Shown here piece by piece: positions 48,045 through 60,498 of a stretch of 64,000 bases of DNA. The stretch is from NCBI GenBank assembly GCA_015501055.1, contig JADNYV010000170.1:1-64000 (forward strand), in the 5' to 3' direction. The DNA is from Mucidula mucida. Taxonomy: Eukaryota; Basidiomycota; Agaricomycetes; Agaricales; Physalacriaceae. Position numbers and translations under genes: made by a program. Each line of letters starts with the position of its first letter. Position 1 is the first letter of the stretch. Under the pieces are notes generated by a model. The model saw only the letters and a program-made list of their open reading frames with translations. It had not been told where the DNA came from and ran no database searches.

Positions 48045-48827
48045 TGAAGAGTGGTCCTAATTATTTTGTAGAGATTAATATTGTATTGAACGCCTCGGCA
48101 CGCTCTAGAAAACACATGATGTCAGTCAGCAGCTTCAAGAGTCAAAAAGACAAGCTGAAAATGCTGAGAGAGCATTTGTACACGTTAATCATAAAACTGT
48201 GCATGCCCCTGTACATTACTGGCTTCCTCTTGGAGGTGTTATTCTTATACTGCAAGCAGGAACATTATAGATTACAATGGTCTTTGTAAATTCCAACAAT
48301 GTTTTGATGTACAACTGGAATACATGAGGGTCATTTGCAATGATCAGATTAATGTAGCCATATCTGATAGGACACCACTATCCCCTCTAGCTCCATTGAC
48401 ATGTACCTACCAGAGAAATATCTTTGACGGTAAGTGTTTTCTCAGAAATCGGGCCTAACGGTGGGACTCCTTGAAGCCTCACTCGGAATGTAGACAGATC
48501 ATCTGTACACGGCCTGTGGGATGATACAATTTTCTTGTGCGAATTACTTGAATGAGTTGAGCGCGCTTTGGAGGGTTGAAATTGCGCCACATATCATTTG
48601 ATAAAGAATGGCTTGGTGTGGTGAAAACTAGATTGTGTTCGGGGCTTGAACACGCAAGTGCTCAAACTCCAGCAAGTGATATTTGGGAACCTTGTAGAGG
48701 GTATGCCGGTTTGTTGGGATGCAAGCAAGGTACAAAGCCGGCATAACACTGCATCGCGCTACCTTTCCTTGACGTGAGTAAGTATTCCTGGTGGGAAGAA
48801 GGCGCTCCTCGGTAGATATACCGAGCG
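48045..48827 (+). pseudogene. Diverged CDF 3' segment, unit 2
   Basis: Same segment as at 39870-40652, nearly identical to it and diverged from the intact gene. Confidence 0.8.
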
Positions 48828-48942
48828 CGCGAATATCACGTGTACGCGTTATTTCTCACCACGGCGAAGATGGCCACATGAGCACAGACACCAAAGATTC
48901 CCGCAGCGAAAGCGACGACAGACATCGGAGCTCAACGATATC

Positions 48943-49460
48943 TCCTTTCCCGGTTGTACCCTGCGCGACGTCGCTTCTCTCCAGATTCGCGCCAAGGCTG
49001 CGGCGCTCGCGAGCGTGCGTATTTCTACTTACCATCTGGGATGAGACTAACGTTCTTCTAGACGACCAACTGGCTGTTTACCTTCCTGGTTGTCATGTAT
49101 ACCCCAGTTGCCATTGACTTGTCGCATGTACGTAGGGTTTTGTCGTCTGGGCGTGCACCAATTTCGCTTTCATCCCCATCACTTACTTCTTCTATGTGGA
49201 GACCACTGGCCAGACGCTCGAGGATATTGATCTCATCGTGAGTGTTCTCTCGTTATTCGATATTTTGTCTGAACATCATACAGTTCGAAGGCGAGAAGGG
49301 CATATTCCTTGGTCCTTCATCCGCTCGTCGGGCCCAGGAGATTGTGCGCCGCAGAAATCAATAATACGCAGAGAAGTTGGCCTCCAAAAAGGCTGGGACT
49401 GAGATTTCGAGTGTCCCGTCGAAGACTCAGTCCAAGACGAGCATAGAGCATCATGAGTAG
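48943..49460 (+). pseudogene. Sugar-transporter 3' fragment, unit 3
   Basis: Same broken fragment as in units 1 and 2. Confidence 0.85.
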
Positions 49461-49519
49461 GGTGGTCGGATGAGGTGTGGGTAATGTCATATAAGATTCT
49501 TCAAACCGACGTCGATTCA

Positions 49520-51692
49520 TTACGGTTCTGTACGTCGTCTCAGATCGTCTGCGCCGATAATATCATCTTTATCCACAAACTCGCCCGCGATAAATCGATC
49601 CAATCTCTCTTGCTCCGCCTGGTAATCCTCGCTTGTCCCTCTAAAACTGCTTCGGTCAAAGTCTGTAAAGCGTACCCGGCCAAAGTCGTCCTCCATGATG
49701 TTCCACGATCGCACGTCGCGATGCAGGACACCGGCTTCGTGAATGGCGGTCAATATCGATTTTAATTCAACGCTAGACACCGACTTCAATTTGCCTTCGA
49801 AAAATAAGCGATAGGAAACATACCCTGCCTCCGCTGACAGGTCGACTTTCTTGTCGCTGTCCATCCGATACCCAAGGGACCGACCAGCGTCAGATAGCAT
49901 GAGGACACGAAGGTCGGCATTGACACCTTCACGGTATGAAAGGACAGAGGGTATCCCAGAAACGCCCTTGTCGTGTAGATGGCGATAGACCTGCGCTTCG
50001 TGCTGAAGACGCCGCGCGCGTGTGTCTGTGGGAGCCACTTTAAGAATAAACGGTCGATGAGGGAGGCTTTCGGATGTAGCCTTTGCTGGTTTTGCCTTTC
50101 CTTTGGATCTACCAGCCTTATTCACAGGGCCTTTGACCTTTTCTGTAGGAGGACCATCAGGTTCAATGACAGCTCGGTATACGTCCCGACTGAGCCTGAC
50201 CCGAGTTGCTTGTACGCGATGACCTTGAGATACTCCGTTGGTTCATAACGCATTTTGCGCTTGGAGTCGGGTGAAAATAACAGGAGAGGCGCGGGTGAAT
50301 CGAGGTAATCGAACCTAAAGAAGACGGCCAACACGGGAAACTTCTCCATGTAAGCTGCCATGGCCTATAGGAGACGTAAGGAATGAAATTTTATGGAACG
50401 AAAAGCAATAAATTCACTTTATCAATCGATAACAGCTCCTCTTGAGCAGATGTAGGATTGTGAGTTTTAGCAGCCTTAATAGGACAGTGCGGTTCCAACT
50501 CGAAGGTTGATTTCCGTTTGCCGAGGACGGTGTTCTCTAGGAGAGGTAACCTCTGTACCGCGTCAGCCGCAATAGCAACATGCAGCGCCGTCCAAATTCC
50601 ACCATATGTAGGATCCTTACATGTCCGTATATCAATCAGACTGGAAAGGTATAAAGTTTGGCGTTCGCGATGGCGAATACCAATTCGAAGAAAATTACCA
50701 CAGTCAAATAGTACTGCAGTTGCGTCATTTCTTACCGCCGCCACCCAGGCCTGTAGCAACTTGAGTGACACGGTAATGGTATTACAGGGCTGGCTGACCT
50801 TTTGAACATAATCATCGCAGACAGGCTGATAACGGGTATCCTTCTGTCCAGGGCGCTCATTAACGCCGATGTCCTGAGGATTGTTAGCAGGCTTCGGAAC
50901 CTCCTGGTAGCGTACGCGACGGCTTCGCCGAGGTCCTGTCGATTTCGGCAATGTATAGGGAACCTCTGAAGCATCCGGTGGCAATGCTTTCTCGCGGGAG
51001 CCACTCGCCGAGTATTCCGAGTCGAAGCGCCATGGGAATACATCCATAGAACCAAGGCGATCCATGTCCTTCATCAATGGCAGGGCGTCCGTGCAGAATA
51101 CCATATATGATGTAAGTAGGGCGGTATTCCTGCGGAGACGTTCAAGTAGGTTCCTGTGCTTTCTACTGAATGTCTCTACTTCATCCGGAGGTGGGGGTGC
51201 AACCTGCAGCAAAAGGTTTTGGGACGCATAGTCCTGATCTATCAGGCTCGACATAGTTTTTGCAGGGGCTTTCGTCCAGCGTAGCCATTGCCATAGGTCG
51301 GGCTCGCTAGGATGGAAAACCAAACTGGATGCAATCTGCGTGACTGCAGCTTCTATGCCGTCTGATCGATACCTTATAATGGCAGGAGCATCAACCCTTG
51401 TCATGGTGGAAGCCCTAAATGGAATCCCGAAATCGGTGTCTTCTAACGCGTCCAGCTCCTTGGAAAAGGAGTCAAGCCCAGCAAACATCTCAGTCTGTAG
51501 CAATGGCAGCAGTTTTACGCGCTTAAGTATTAGACTTTTTGACAGATGACGGTCTAGGAAGTGAAGAGGAGGGCTTGGTTTCGGGGCGGGTACAGATGGC
51601 TTCCGCTGGAGAGAAGGGTGCTGATAAGAGAACAGCTTTTCGCGGTGCGTGAGAGGAGGGGCATTCTGCGAGGAGGGCGTAGGGTGTGCCAT
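49520..51692 (-). pseudogene. Atypical kinase copy 3, frameshifted
   Basis: Same gene as copies 1 and 2 but with one C missing in the run at 50184-50187, which shifts the frame inside the ATP-binding loop (GSGSVG then TYTELSL instead of DVYRA). Unless this is a sequence error, the product would lose the whole kinase domain while keeping the N-terminal ~485 residues. Confidence 0.8.
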
Positions 51693-51770
51693 TCTTGGCA
51701 ATGAAGACGTGAAGGGCGAACGAAAGCCAACAAAAAGCCACAAAAAGCCACCATGATGTAGTCTAGGTTC

Positions 51771-52213
51771 TGATGGGGGACCCTAGTAGGAGCTGCCTTG
51801 CCGCTCGGCGGAGTCTGAAAGTTGTAGCGGCCCGATAGATGCCTTCCCCACGCGCTGATCAAGCTCGAGTTCATTTTGTACTTAGTGATTAGCACTGTCC
51901 TTCGACAAATCTCCCTCTGTATTGGTAATGTAAGACAACCTTTGCGCAACCCTGCTAAGGAGATGAATTACGCTCCTCGGCGCTCGCGAGTCGTAAGTAC
52001 TGCATAGACATTTTGACAAGTTGTTACTTCAAGGCGCCGTGGCCGCTATAAATTAGCGCAATTGAATCATATGAGGGAAAAGGCATGAAAAGGCTGTAAA
52101 ATAGCCTCCTGAAAACACAATAAAGAGAGTTGCTTGAGACTCTCGACTCTCGAGAGCTCAATGCCGGCATGCCGGGAAAATGATGGGGCAGCTCGTACTA
52201 GGGTCCCCCATCA
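51771..52213. mobile_element. MITE-like element A, unit 3
   Basis: Same element as in unit 1, shorter by one C (CTTCCCCACGC). Confidence 0.6.
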
Positions 52214-52243
52214 AACTCCAGACTTAGTATTATCCGGACCACC

Positions 52244-52957
52244 GGTCCGGATAATCACCTAGAAGCGGTTAAAGTGAGGATAAGTCCCAGAATACAGCAT
52301 TTCCCGGCCTCGATGATTTGAAAATCTAAATCAGATACCTTTTTTACATTTCTGAGCGAAGCAGTGAGAAAATAGACGGATGGGAGGTATATGAAAACCG
52401 CGACGAGCATCAAAACTCACTGATCAGATCAGTGTTTGGGGTATTTCAGGCGCTGGAGGTTCCCAGAACATCTGGGAAAGCTGTAGTACATAAATATACC
52501 ATGTATGTAGTAGTCTAGCCTGACCTCTATCAACTTAGAGGAGTGACGAAGCTTTATACCTCGAAATGAGTCGTCGAAGCGTGATGTAACAGTGTGACGC
52601 TTGACTTGGTGAATAGTCACGCTCTGACAGTCGGGAGGCATCGATAGCTTCGTCTGTGTTTTCTCTGTTGAATAATGATAGCCACTCAGTGTATTGAGCA
52701 TGGATCTATGTACTATAGCTTTCCCAGATTTCCTGGGAACCTCCAGCGCCTGAAATACCCCAAACACTGATCTGATCAGTGAGTTTTGATGCTCGCGTCG
52801 CGGTTTTCATATACCTCCCATCCGTCTATTTTCTCACTGCTTCGCTCAGAAATGTAAAAAAGGTATCTGATTTAGATTTTTAAATCATCTAGGCCGGGAA
52901 ATGCTGTATTCTGGGACTTATCCTTACTTTAACCACTTCTAGGTGATTATCCGGACC
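52244..52957. mobile_element. Foldback MITE-like element B, unit 3
   Basis: Same long inverted-arm element as in unit 1; the spacer 52958-53436 after it has no recognised feature. Confidence 0.7.
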
Positions 52958-53436
52958 ACCGGTACAGATAGTAGTGGTAGGAACAACAGGTTTCATACAC
53001 CTCACTCAGTTGGGTTTTGAGACTAACCATGATGTTCCATACTGCTGAGTCGGACTGCATGTGACTGTGTTTGCTTCCGCCGGCACACAAGTTAACGTAC
53101 CGGACATCACTACAAACGTCTGAGTTAAATTGACTTGAATTCTACCAGCTGCTGCTCCTTTGGTTGGTGTGTATGTTAGCGGTAGAGCTATTTACACATT
53201 GAGAGAGTAAGTGTTCATTGATGCCCGGGCTTAAAATGTGAGATTTAAGACCAAACTTGATATTGACTCAGCATTGAAACAGAAGAGTCCCAACCCTCTA
53301 ATTGTCTCGGTGGACTTGTCATGCGCAAATGTGGAGGGTATAAATGAAATGTAATCTATTCTTTGCGGTTTGTATCCATGCAATGATTATGAAAGACTGA
53401 CAAACAAGGGAAGAGACAACAAATATATGATGTTTA

Positions 53437-56108
53437 TTATGGTTCTATATGTTGTCTTAAATCATTTGCGCCAATAATATTATCCTTCTCCACAAACTTG
53501 CCCACAATAAATTGGTCCAGACTCTCTTGCTCAGCCTGGTAATCCTTGCTTGTCCCTCTAAAGCTGCTTCAGTCAAAGTCCGTAAAGTGTACCTTTCCTA
53601 GGTTGTCCTCCATGATGTTCCACAATCACACATTGCAATGCAAGATGTTGGCTTCATGCATGGCAGTTGGGATCAACTTTAAAGCAGTACTGAATACCTA
53701 ACTCAACATGTGTTCAATAGCCAAGCAAAAGAGAAACGCACCCTGCCTCCGGTGATAGGTTGACTTTCTTATTGCTGTCCATCTGACAACCAAGAGGGTG
53801 ACCAGCATCAGACAGCAAAAGAGCGTGCAGGTTAGCATTAACACCTTTGCGGTACAAAAGAAGACTTGGTATTCCAGAAACCCCCGCGCCACGGAGGTGC
53901 CAGTACACCTCAACTTTGTGTTCTAAATGTCGAGCTCAAGCATGGGTGGCAGCAAGTTTAAGAATAAACAGTAGCTGTGGGAGCCCCTGGGACGTGTCCT
54001 TCAATTGCTTTGCTACACTTCCCTTACCTTTGGACCAACCAGCCTTGGTCAACAATTTGCTAGAAGAACTTTTGGGTTCAATGACGGCTCAATATACATC
54101 CCCAACTGAGCCCAAGCCAAGTTGTTTGTATGCAATGATCTTAAGGTACTCTTTTGGCCCATAACGTTCCTTGCGCTCAGAGTAGGGTTGAAGAAGAAGA
54201 AGAGGGGCGGGCGAGTTGAGATTGTCGAATCTAAAGAAGATTACCAGAGCTGGAAAGGTGTCCATGAAGGCAGTCATGGCTTAGCAAAAGTATAAACATT
54301 AGGAAAGAAAATGTAGTCTTGGCCTACTTCATTGCTTAGAGACAATTGGTCCTTATCTGATACAGCCCCGGCTTTGGACTTTTTATGAATACACTGCGGC
54401 TTGTCAAAGGTAGATCAGGAGGGCGCTCTCCAAAAGAGGTAGCCTTTTCATAGTGTCAGATGCAAGAGCAATATGCAGCGCCGTTCAAAGACTCCCGTAT
54501 GATATATTTTTGCACGTCCATATATCAATAAGACTCGAAAGGTATAGCATTTACCATTTGCAATGGCAGATACTTATCCTGATAAAATTTGCACAGTCAA
54601 AGATAACTGCCGTCGCGTCTATTCTGACCGCGTGAACCCAAGCCTGCTAGAGTTAAATATTAGCAATGACCACAGGTGGCTTTCTGACCTTTTGAATATA
54701 ATCTTTACATGCAGGCTTGTAATGCTGGTCTTTTTGCGCAGGACGTTGGATGACATCTATATTGTGTTGGTTCCTCGCGTGCTCTGGAGCTTTTTGCTGG
54801 CAAACTTGCTGGCTACGGCGCGAACCCATTATTGGCGGTAACGTCCATGGAACCTCCAAAGTGTCCGGCGGCAGTGATCCTTTGCAAGAGTTGCTACAGT
54901 AATCCAAGTCCAGGCACCATGAAAAGACATCCACGGTGTTAAGACACTTTATGTCCTTTATCACAGATAACAGATCTGTACAAAATACTATATAGGGCGT
55001 CAGTTGCTGTGTATGCTGGCGGAGATGTTTGTATGTTTTCTTGTTTTTTCAATTCATAGCCTTGAGCTCATCTGGGGGAGCTTCCACAATGTGCAGCACA
55101 AGGTTCTTGTTATGAATTGCCATATTTTTACATTTTTACATCTCATCATATCTTATCGGGGGCTTGTCTTATCAGCCAATGGACTGTTTCATCATCTGTT
55201 TCGTCACCAATTATACTCCTTTTCATTACTGAAGCCATACTCATGTCGGACACACGCTCAACACATGGATAACATTATACATGCTGATACCTCATGGACT
55301 TCCTATTGTATACACACCACCGACACTTGTAACACACATGATTGTTTCAGTATTATTACTCACATGCAGTTACCACTCATATTTAATAGTTTCACGGACT
55401 AGTAGCATACAACACTGGGTCAAGGGCGTGGAGTTATCCCTAGTGGAAATACATATGGACAAGGAGTCCCAAACACAGACTTACTAGTATATAAGCAGTA
55501 GCGTAGTATCACTGTACTTTAGTTCCGATCTCGTTTATACACCTGGCCTAGCCTAGTTCTACGAACACGAACACTTTCTTTTCCTAAGTCTCTCTGTGGT
55601 ACCTGGTTTAGTCATGTGGCTATAGTCAGTCGCTAACAGTTCTGAGATGTGTATTCCTCAACAATGGGGCCGAACTCCATGTGGGCAAGAGCATGCAGCC
55701 ATTGTAGCAGTGCTATTAGGTTAGGCTGACTGGGATGGAAGACAAGGCTGGAAGCAAGCTGAGTTATGGCACACTCTAAACCATCCATTCTGTAGTCTAT
55801 AATGGACCTGACGTCCGCACAACCAGCCCTGGTGATCAATACCTCAGCATCATTTACCATGTCAAGCTCCTCGGTGGGAATACTTTCTAGGACAGCAAGC
55901 AGTTCAACATGGAAGGATGGAAGTATTTTCACTCGCTCAAGCATGAAGCTTTCTGAGAGGTGACAATTGAGGAAATATACAGAGGAGCAGTTGGCTTTGG
56001 TGCAGGCACAGATCATTTCTGTTTCACAAAAGGTGGATTGTACTTGAAGAGTTTTTGGCAAAGGCGGTAAGCGGGTCTATCCCGTGAGGTGGCAGTTGAC
56101 TGCGACAT
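53437..56108 (-). pseudogene. Degenerate kinase paralogue, unit 3
   Basis: Same broken relative as in unit 1, sharing the stop after GLGSVGDVY and the LTR insertion. Confidence 0.85.
55108..55638. mobile_element. Solo LTR, unit 3
   Basis: Same 531-base LTR with the GTTCT duplication on both sides (55103-55107 and 55639-55643). Confidence 0.85.
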
Positions 56109-56220
56109 CTTTTAGTCGCGCAGTGGAAACAAAGACACAATAAAGGGCAGGGAAAACCAACATGTGGTATCACACATATCATACCGGTTGTGCAGGCCGA
56201 TTGTTGCCCTTTTCTTAATT

Positions 56221-57003
56221 TGAAGAGTGGTCCTAATTATTTTGTAGAGATTAATATTGTATTGAACGCCTCGGCACGCTCTAGAAAACACATGATGTCA
56301 GTCAGCAGCTTCAAGAGTCAAAAAGACAAGCTGAAAATGCTGAGAGAGCATTTGTACACGTTAATCATAAAACTGTGCATGCCCCTGTACATTACTGGCT
56401 TCCTCTTGGAGGTGTTATTCTTATACTGCAAGCAGGAACATTATAGATTACAATGGTCTTTGTAAATTCCAACAATGTTTTGATGTACAACTGGAATACA
56501 TGAGGGTCATTTGCAATGATCAGATTAATGTAGCCATGTCTGATAGGACACCACTATCCCCTCTAGCTCCATTGACATGTACCTACCAGAGAAATATCTT
56601 TGACGGTAAGTGTTTTCTCAGAAATCGGGCCTAACGGTGGGACTCCTTGAAGCCTCACTCGGAATGTAGACAGATCATCTGTACACGGCCTGTGGGATGA
56701 TACAATTTTCTTGTGCGAATTACTTGAATGAGTTGAGCGCGCTTTGGAGGGTTGAAATTGCGCCACATATCATTTGATAAAGAATGGCTTGGTGTGGTGA
56801 AAACTAGATTGTGTTCGGGGCTTGAACACGCAAGTGCTCAAACTCCAGCAAGTGATATTTGGGAACCTTGTAGAGGGTATGCCGGTTTGTTGGGATGCAA
56901 GCAAGGTACAAAGCCGGCATAACACTGCATCGCGCTACCTTTCCTTGACGTGAGTAAGTATTCCTGGTGGGAAGAAGGCGCTCCTCGGTAGATATACCGA
57001 GCG
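56221..57003 (+). pseudogene. Diverged CDF 3' segment, unit 3
   Basis: Same segment as at 39870-40652, directly before the shortened fourth unit. Confidence 0.8.
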
Positions 57004-57099
57004 CGCGAATATCACGTGTACGCGTTATTTCTCACCACGGCGAAGATCACCACATGAGCATTGAGCACAGAAACCAAAAATTGCTGAAGCAAAATTAAC

Positions 57100-57500
57100 A
57101 ACGAATCAATCAGACATACCCTGCCGACATCGCTTCTCTCCATTTTTGCGCCAAGGCTGCGGCGCTCGCGACCATACGAGTTTCTACCACCTCGGTTGAT
57201 TTCAACTTGTTAGACGACTGACTGGTTGTTCACTTTCCTGGTTGGCATAATTACCCAGTTTGCATTGACTGGAAGGCCTTCATCCCCATCACTTACTTCT
57301 TCTATGGAGACCACCGGCAAAACACTCGAGGCTATTGATCTCATGGTGAGCATTTTCCCGCTCCTCGCTTCTTTCTCTGAACATCCTACAGTTCCAAGGC
57401 GAGACGACGAGATGACCATATTCCTTGGTCCTTCTTCCGACGCAGAAGACTGTCCGCCACGGAAATCAAGAATACGCAGAGAAGATGGCGACTGAAAGGT
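57100..57500 (+). pseudogene. More diverged sugar-transporter fragment, unit 4
   Basis: Recognisable as the same transporter 3' region (GCCAAGGCTGCGGCGCTCGCGACC, FIPITYFFY-like sequence, ETTGKTLEAIDLM) but clearly more diverged from the parent at 6-6.6 kb than the fragments of units 1-3, with a different set of deletions and loss of the SIEHHE end. Confidence 0.75.
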
Positions 57501-57689
57501 GGATGATGGTTAGAATAAAAATAATTCATCCCGTGAGTTGGCATAGTTATCGAAATTATGGAGCTCGGTCATGGGATGTGCTTGTGGACGTTATTGCAGC
57601 ATGTTAGTAGGAATTGAGTCGGTACCCATTACTACAAACGGCTGTCGGATTGACTGGCTTGAAGTTAATAGAGAGTCGACGTCGATTCA

Positions 57690-59857
57690 TTACGGTTCTG
57701 TACGTTGTCTTAGATCGTCTGCACCGATAATATCATCTTTATCCACAAACTCGCCCGCGATAAATCGATCCAATCTCTCTTGCTCCGCCTGGTAATCCTC
57801 GCTTGTCCCTCTAAAACTGCTTCGGTCAAAGTCTGTAAAGCGTACCCGGCCAAAGTCGTCCTCCATGATGTTCCACGATCGCACGTCGCGATGCAGGACA
57901 CCGGCTTCGTGAATGGCGGTCAATATCGATTTTAATTCAACGCTAGACACCGACTTCAATATGCCTTCGAAAAATAAGCGATAGGAAACATACCCTGCCT
58001 CCGCTGACAGGTCGACTTTCTTGTCGCTGTCCATCCGATACCCAAGGGACCGACCAGCGTCAGATAGCATGAGGACACGAAGGTCGGCATTGACACCTTC
58101 ACGGTATGAAAGGACAGAGGGTATCCCAGAAACGCCCTTGTCGTGTAGATGGCGATAGACCTGCGCTTCGTGCTGAAGACGCCGCGCGCGTGTGTCTGTG
58201 GGAGCCACTTTAAGAATAAACGGTCGATGAGTGAGGGTTTCAGATGGGGCCTTTGCTGCTTTAGCCTTTCCTTTGGATCTACCAGCCTTATTCACAGGGC
58301 CTTTGACCTTTTCTGTAGGAGGACCATCAGGTTCAATGACAGCTCGGTATACGTCCCCGACTGAGCCTGACCCGAGTTGCTTGTACGCGATGACCTTGAG
58401 ATACTCCGTTGGTTCATAACGCATTTTGCGCTTGGAGTCGGGTGAAAATAACAGGAGAGGCGCGGGTGAATCGAGGTAATCGAACCTAAAGAAGACGGCC
58501 AACACGGGAAACTTCTCCATGTAAGCTGCCATGGCCTATGGGAGACGTAAGGAATGAAATGTTATGGAACGAAAAGTAAATTCACTTTATCAATCGATAA
58601 CAGCTCCTCTTGAGCAGATGTAGGATTGTGAGTTTTAGCAGCCTTAATAGGACGGTGCGGTTCCAACTCGAAGGTTGATTTCCGTTTGCCGAGGACGGTG
58701 TTCTCTAGGAGAGGTAACCTCTGTACCGCGTCAGCCGCAATAGCAACATGCAGCGCCGTCCAAATTCCACCATATGTAGGATCCTTACATGTCCGTATAT
58801 CAATCAGACTGGAAAGGTATAAAGTTTGGCGTTCGCGATGGCGAATACCAATTCGAAGAAAATTACCACAGTCAAATAGTACTGCAGTTGCGTCATTTCT
58901 TACCGCCGCCACCCAGGCCTGTAGCAACTTGAGTGACACGGTAATGGTATTACAGGGCTGGCTGACCTTTTGAACATAATCATCGCAGACAGGCTGATAA
59001 CGGGTATCCTTCTGTCCAGGGCGCTCATTAACGCCGATGTCCTGAGGATTGTTAGCAGGCTTCGGAACCTCCTGGTAGCGTACGCGACGGCTTCGCCGAG
59101 GTCCTGTCGATTTCGGCAATGTATAGGGAACCTCTGAAGCATCCGGTGGCAATGCTTTCTCGCGGGAGCCACTCGCCGAGTATTCCGAGTCGAAGCGCCA
59201 TGGGAATACATCCATAGAACCAAGGCGATCCATGTCCTTCATCAATGGCAGGGCGTCCGTGCAGAATACCATGTATGATGTAAGTAGGGCGGTATGCCTG
59301 CGGAGACGTTCAAGTAGGTTCCTGTGCTTTCTACTGAATGTCTCTACTTCATCCGGAGGTGGGGGTGCAACCTGCAGCAAAAGGTTTTGGGACGCATAGT
59401 CCTGATCTATCAGGCTCGACATAGTTTTTGCAGGGGCTTTTGTCCAGCGTAGCCATTGCCATAGGTCGGGCTCGCTAGGATGGAAAACCAAACTGGATGC
59501 AATCTGCGTGACTGCAGCTTCTATGCCGTCTGATCGATACCTTATAATGGCAGGAGCATCAGTATCCCTTGTCATGGTGGAAGGCCAAAATCTGAATTGG
59601 ATGTCTTCTAACGCGTCGAGCTCCTTGGAAAAGAAGTTGAGCCCACAAAACAGCTCAGTGCGCAGGGATGGAAGCATTTCCACGCGCTTAAGTATCAGAC
59701 TTTTTGAAATATGACGATCTAGGAAATGAAGAGGAGGGCTTGGTTTCGGGGCGGGTACAGATGGCTTCCGCTGGAGAGAAGGGTGCTGATAAGAGAACAG
59801 CTTTTCGCGGCGCGTGAGAGGAGGGGCATTCTGCGAGGAAGGCGTAAGGTGTGTCAT
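57690..59857 (-). CDS. Atypical protein kinase, array copy 4
   Basis: Intact two-exon gene (exon 1 about 58589-59857, exon 2 57690-58535) beginning MTHLTPSSQNAPPLTRREKL. It is nearly identical to copies 1-3 except for two patches: residues about 75-105 (VEMLPSLRTELFCGLNFF and DIQFRFWPSTMT) and the linker after the glycine loop (AKAAKAPSETLTHR). It keeps LGSGSVGDVYRA, FILKVAP, HRDVRSWN and DFD. It is divergent from the pseudokinase gene at 60499 across a 641-base gap without MITEs, so it may have kept the original promoter. Confidence 0.85.
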
Positions 59858-59915
59858 CTTGCTTCAGCAAGGTGGCAATGAAGGCGTCAAGGGCGAACGA
59901 AAGTCAACACATGAT

Positions 59916-60498
59916 GTTGGATTTTCCATACCGGTGGCTCGGACCGCCTGTGGCTGTGCTCCCTTCCCTTCGCCTTACAACCAACTGCTTACAACCTACT
60001 GCTTGCAACGTCTGCCATATTCGTGATATGGTCAAGTTAGCACGTTCGCTGCCATTATCCCAGGTATACTTCGTTGTTTTTGCCGCCTTCACTTCCATCT
60101 CCTACAACGACTCTGTCTCCTTACCTTGACGTTGCCTGCAAGCAATTTTTTGCTTGAACATTACTTACACCATCCGACACCATGCATAAGCCCCAGCAAA
60201 GCAGCATGTTTCCCTTCCCTGCATCTCTCTCCTTGATCGCCGTCTTGCCGCGCCCATCAGCTTCCCATGATGTTGTGGGTCCCAGAACCATATAAAGAAC
60301 AATAGCTGTTAAACAAGCGCCTCAAAACTGCTTGCTTTATACTCCCATCCCTCTTGAGAACTGACTTTCGTAGGTCAGTGACATTACGATCTCGTCGTCT
60401 ACATCCTCTGTACGTTCTCTCAACTCCGACGCCGTCTGAATACTTATATTGCTTGCTCAGCCGCCACCACCGTTCATTGACGCTCGTAAGTCGACATC
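59916..60498. promoter_or_regulatory. Divergent promoter region of kinase copy 4 and pseudokinase
   Basis: About 580 bases of unique sequence, pyrimidine-rich toward the right gene. An ATATAAAGAA box at 60291 may serve the right-hand gene. No shared operator was identified. Confidence 0.5.

Larger units (their letters stand above)
40653..48827. repeat. Tandem array unit 2 (8,175 bp)
   Basis: Second full unit with the same order as unit 1. The left two thirds are essentially identical to unit 1; about a dozen one-base insertions or deletions are clustered between 46.3 and 47.4 kb. Confidence 0.95.
48828..57003. repeat. Tandem array unit 3 (8,176 bp)
   Basis: Third full unit, almost identical to unit 1; differences seen include one base lost at about 50186 (CCCC to CCC), one lost at about 51848, and a few substitutions. 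Confidence 0.95.
57004..59915. repeat. Partial array unit 4, right edge of the array
   Basis: Starts like the other units (CGCGAATATCACGTGTACGCG), diverges strongly from about 57045 to 57670, is nearly identical again across most of the kinase gene, and loses similarity after CATGATGTTGG at about 59917. The MITEs, degenerate kinase, LTR and CDF segment are absent. Confidence 0.9.

Noticed and set aside
32475..57003. Array as a pure assembly duplication
   Set aside because: Units differ by substitutions as well as indels (for example 37580 G against A in units 2 and 3, 54552 and 56538), and unit 4 is distinct, so separate copies are likely real; copy number still needs read support.
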